Positions 5,234 to 6,340 of a DNA stretch of 6,340 nt are shown here, in pieces (the stretch's first letter is position 1; every line of letters starts with the position of its first letter). The translations under genes were made by a program, and so were the position numbers. This DNA comes from an uncultured Bacteroidaceae bacterium. Lineage in GTDB: Bacteria; Bacteroidota; Bacteroidia; Bacteroidales; Bacteroidaceae. The stretch is taken from the NCBI GenBank assembly GCA_904501775.1, contig CAJGCJ010000109.1:1-6340 (forward strand), given 5' to 3'. Under the pieces are notes generated by a model. That model searched no databases, had not been told where the DNA came from, and was given only the letters and a program-made list of their open reading frames with translations.

Positions 5234-6340
5234 ATGATAAAGACAGGAAAAGGTTCTATTACATTAATTGCGTTATTGGGAATTTGGTCGGTGTCGGCGT
5301 TGACCTCGCTTCCCGGACTTGCTGTTTCGCCGATACTCGATAAGATTCAGCATATCTTTCCGCACTCGTCCGAGTTTGATGTGCAGATGCTCACTTCATT
5401 GCCATCGCTTCTGATAATACCCTTTATGCTCTTTTCCGGTCGTATGGCCGAACGCTTGGGTTATTATCGTGTACTTGCTTGCGGATTATGGCTTTTCTTG
5501 CTGAGTGGTGTGCTATATATGATATGTACACAGATGTGGCAGCTCATTCTGGTTAGTGCTCTTCTGGGAATAGGGTCGGGTATCATTATCCCTCTTTCCA
5601 CTTCGCTAATATCCCGTTTTTTCTATGGCGATTATCGTACCCGTCAGTTCGGTTACAGTTCGGCTATAACAAATGTCACGCTTGTGTTGGCAACTGCACT
5701 TACAGGTTATCTTGCCGAGGTGGAGTGGCGATTGCCCTTTGTTGTATATCTGTTTCCCGTAGTTTCGATATTCCTGTTGCCTTTCGTGTGGCGTTCCGAT
5801 AATAATGGTGTATCACCCGTCGAAAAGAGAGAACAATCTTCTGCTGGAATTAACTATAAGTCTTTGTCGTTGTATATGCTGTATTACTTTGTAATTACAT
5901 ATCTGACAGTGATTGTGAGCTTTAACCTATCGTTCCTGATGAACGGGTATGGATATGACAGCGGAACATCGGGTGTAGTCATCTCTATCTTCTTCCTTGC
6001 AATAATGGTACCGGGGCTATTTCTGTCATCAATATTGAAGATAATGAAAGGAAAGATTGAGCTGCGCTCGCTTCTGGTTATAACAATTGGCCTTTTTGTT
6101 ATATATGCTTACAGTTCGTTACCCCTTATTATACTCGGCTGCATAATAACAGGTGTGGGTTATGGTATTGCACAGCCTTACCTCTATGATAAAGTAACGC
6201 AAATTACCCCCACCGGAAAGGTGACTTATGCGCTTGCACTTCTTATGGTTATGAATTATGTGGCTATACTTGTATGTCCGTTCATTGTAGATTATATGCA
6301 GGATATTGTGCATGATCATTCGCAACGGTTTGCATTCGGC
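5234..6340 (+). CDS. Major facilitator superfamily transporter (C-terminus beyond window)
   Basis: Inner-membrane secondary transporter. The frame is open from the ATG at 5234 to the last base, 369 codons with no stop, so the gene is cut by the window end. Hydrophobic segments are at about residues 9-29, 52-72, 79-98, 102-124, 139-161, 167-187, 211-234, 246-268, 279-295, 296-316 and 330-353, which gives eleven helices; the twelfth and perhaps 30 residues are missing. Between helices 2 and 3 is an MFS motif A-like loop, GRMAERLGYYR (69-79), and a charged central loop (188-209) separates the two six-helix halves. The glycine-rich GIGSGIIIP (112-120) in helix 4 also fits the superfamily. Substrate cannot be read from sequence: drug efflux, sugar or amino-acid transport are all possible. 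It is not an APC-type GadC antiporter. Its divergent placement from gadB suggests, but does not show, a shared role or shared control. Confidence 0.88.
   Translation, partial: MIKTGKGSITLIALLGIWSVSALTSLPGLAVSPILDKIQHIFPHSSEFDVQMLTSLPSLLIIPFMLFSGRMAERLGYYRVLACGLWLFLLSGVLYMICTQMWQLILVSALLGIGSGIIIPLSTSLISRFFYGDYRTRQFGYSSAITNVTLVLATALTGYLAEVEWRLPFVVYLFPVVSIFLLPFVWRSDNNGVSPVEKREQSSAGINYKSLSLYMLYYFVITYLTVIVSFNLSFLMNGYGYDSGTSGVVISIFFLAIMVPGLFLSSILKIMKGKIELRSLLVITIGLFVIYAYSSLPLIILGCIITGVGYGIAQPYLYDKVTQITPTGKVTYALALLMVMNYVAILVCPFIVDYMQDIVHDHSQRFAFG

Noticed and set aside
5158..5343. Plus-strand 61-codon open frame overlapping the start of the MFS gene
   Set aside because: It overlaps the MFS coding start in another frame; the MFS frame has clear membrane helices for 369 codons, while this one has no recognisable feature. 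A short leader peptide cannot be fully excluded.
6119..6325. Minus-strand 68-codon open frame within the MFS gene
   Set aside because: Antisense to the conserved helices 10 and 11 of the transporter; composition looks like a chance frame.
5234..6340. Reading the transporter as the GadC glutamate/GABA antiporter
   Set aside because: Sequence shows an MFS motif A-like loop (GRMAERLG) and a 6+6 helix layout with a central loop, not the APC-family pattern of GadC.

Overview
The window looks like chromosomal DNA from a member of the Bacteroidales, probably a gut-type species. The evidence is the PGK with the lineage-style SHMGKPKG loop, A/T-rich leaders mostly without a Shine-Dalgarno, upstream boxes resembling the Bacteroidetes -7 element TAnnTTTG, and the pairing of a glutaminase with a glutamate decarboxylase. 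The genus cannot be fixed from sequence reading alone.

Layout. Five genes lie on the minus strand and read right to left, and one is divergent on the plus strand. From left to right: the N-terminal 255 codons of phosphoglycerate kinase (pgk, cut by the window start); endonuclease III (nth); a cytoplasmic protein of the carbohydrate-binding family 9-like (CBM9_2/DOMON-like) type; glutaminase (glsA); glutamate decarboxylase (gadB); then, divergent from gadB, a major facilitator superfamily transporter that is still open at the window end. No gene-free stretch exceeds about 205 bases. The gaps hold promoter-like boxes, two convincing intrinsic terminators, and the gadB/MFS divergent control region.

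How the genes work together. glsA and gadB form a glutamine-to-GABA pathway: glutaminase makes glutamate and ammonia, and the decarboxylase consumes a cytoplasmic proton while making GABA and CO2. This is the core of bacterial glutamine/glutamate-dependent acid resistance. The usual partner, an APC-family glutamate/GABA antiporter (GadC), is not in the window. The only transporter seen is the MFS protein across the divergent promoter region. A strong terminator hairpin lies between gadB and glsA, and no clear glsA promoter was found, which suggests that reduced read-through from gadB feeds glsA. nth and pgk are housekeeping genes (DNA repair, glycolysis) with no functional tie to the gad pair.

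Overall this is an ordinary region with a recognisable acid-stress/GABA module. I found no mobile element, CRISPR array, RNA gene or clearly novel system.
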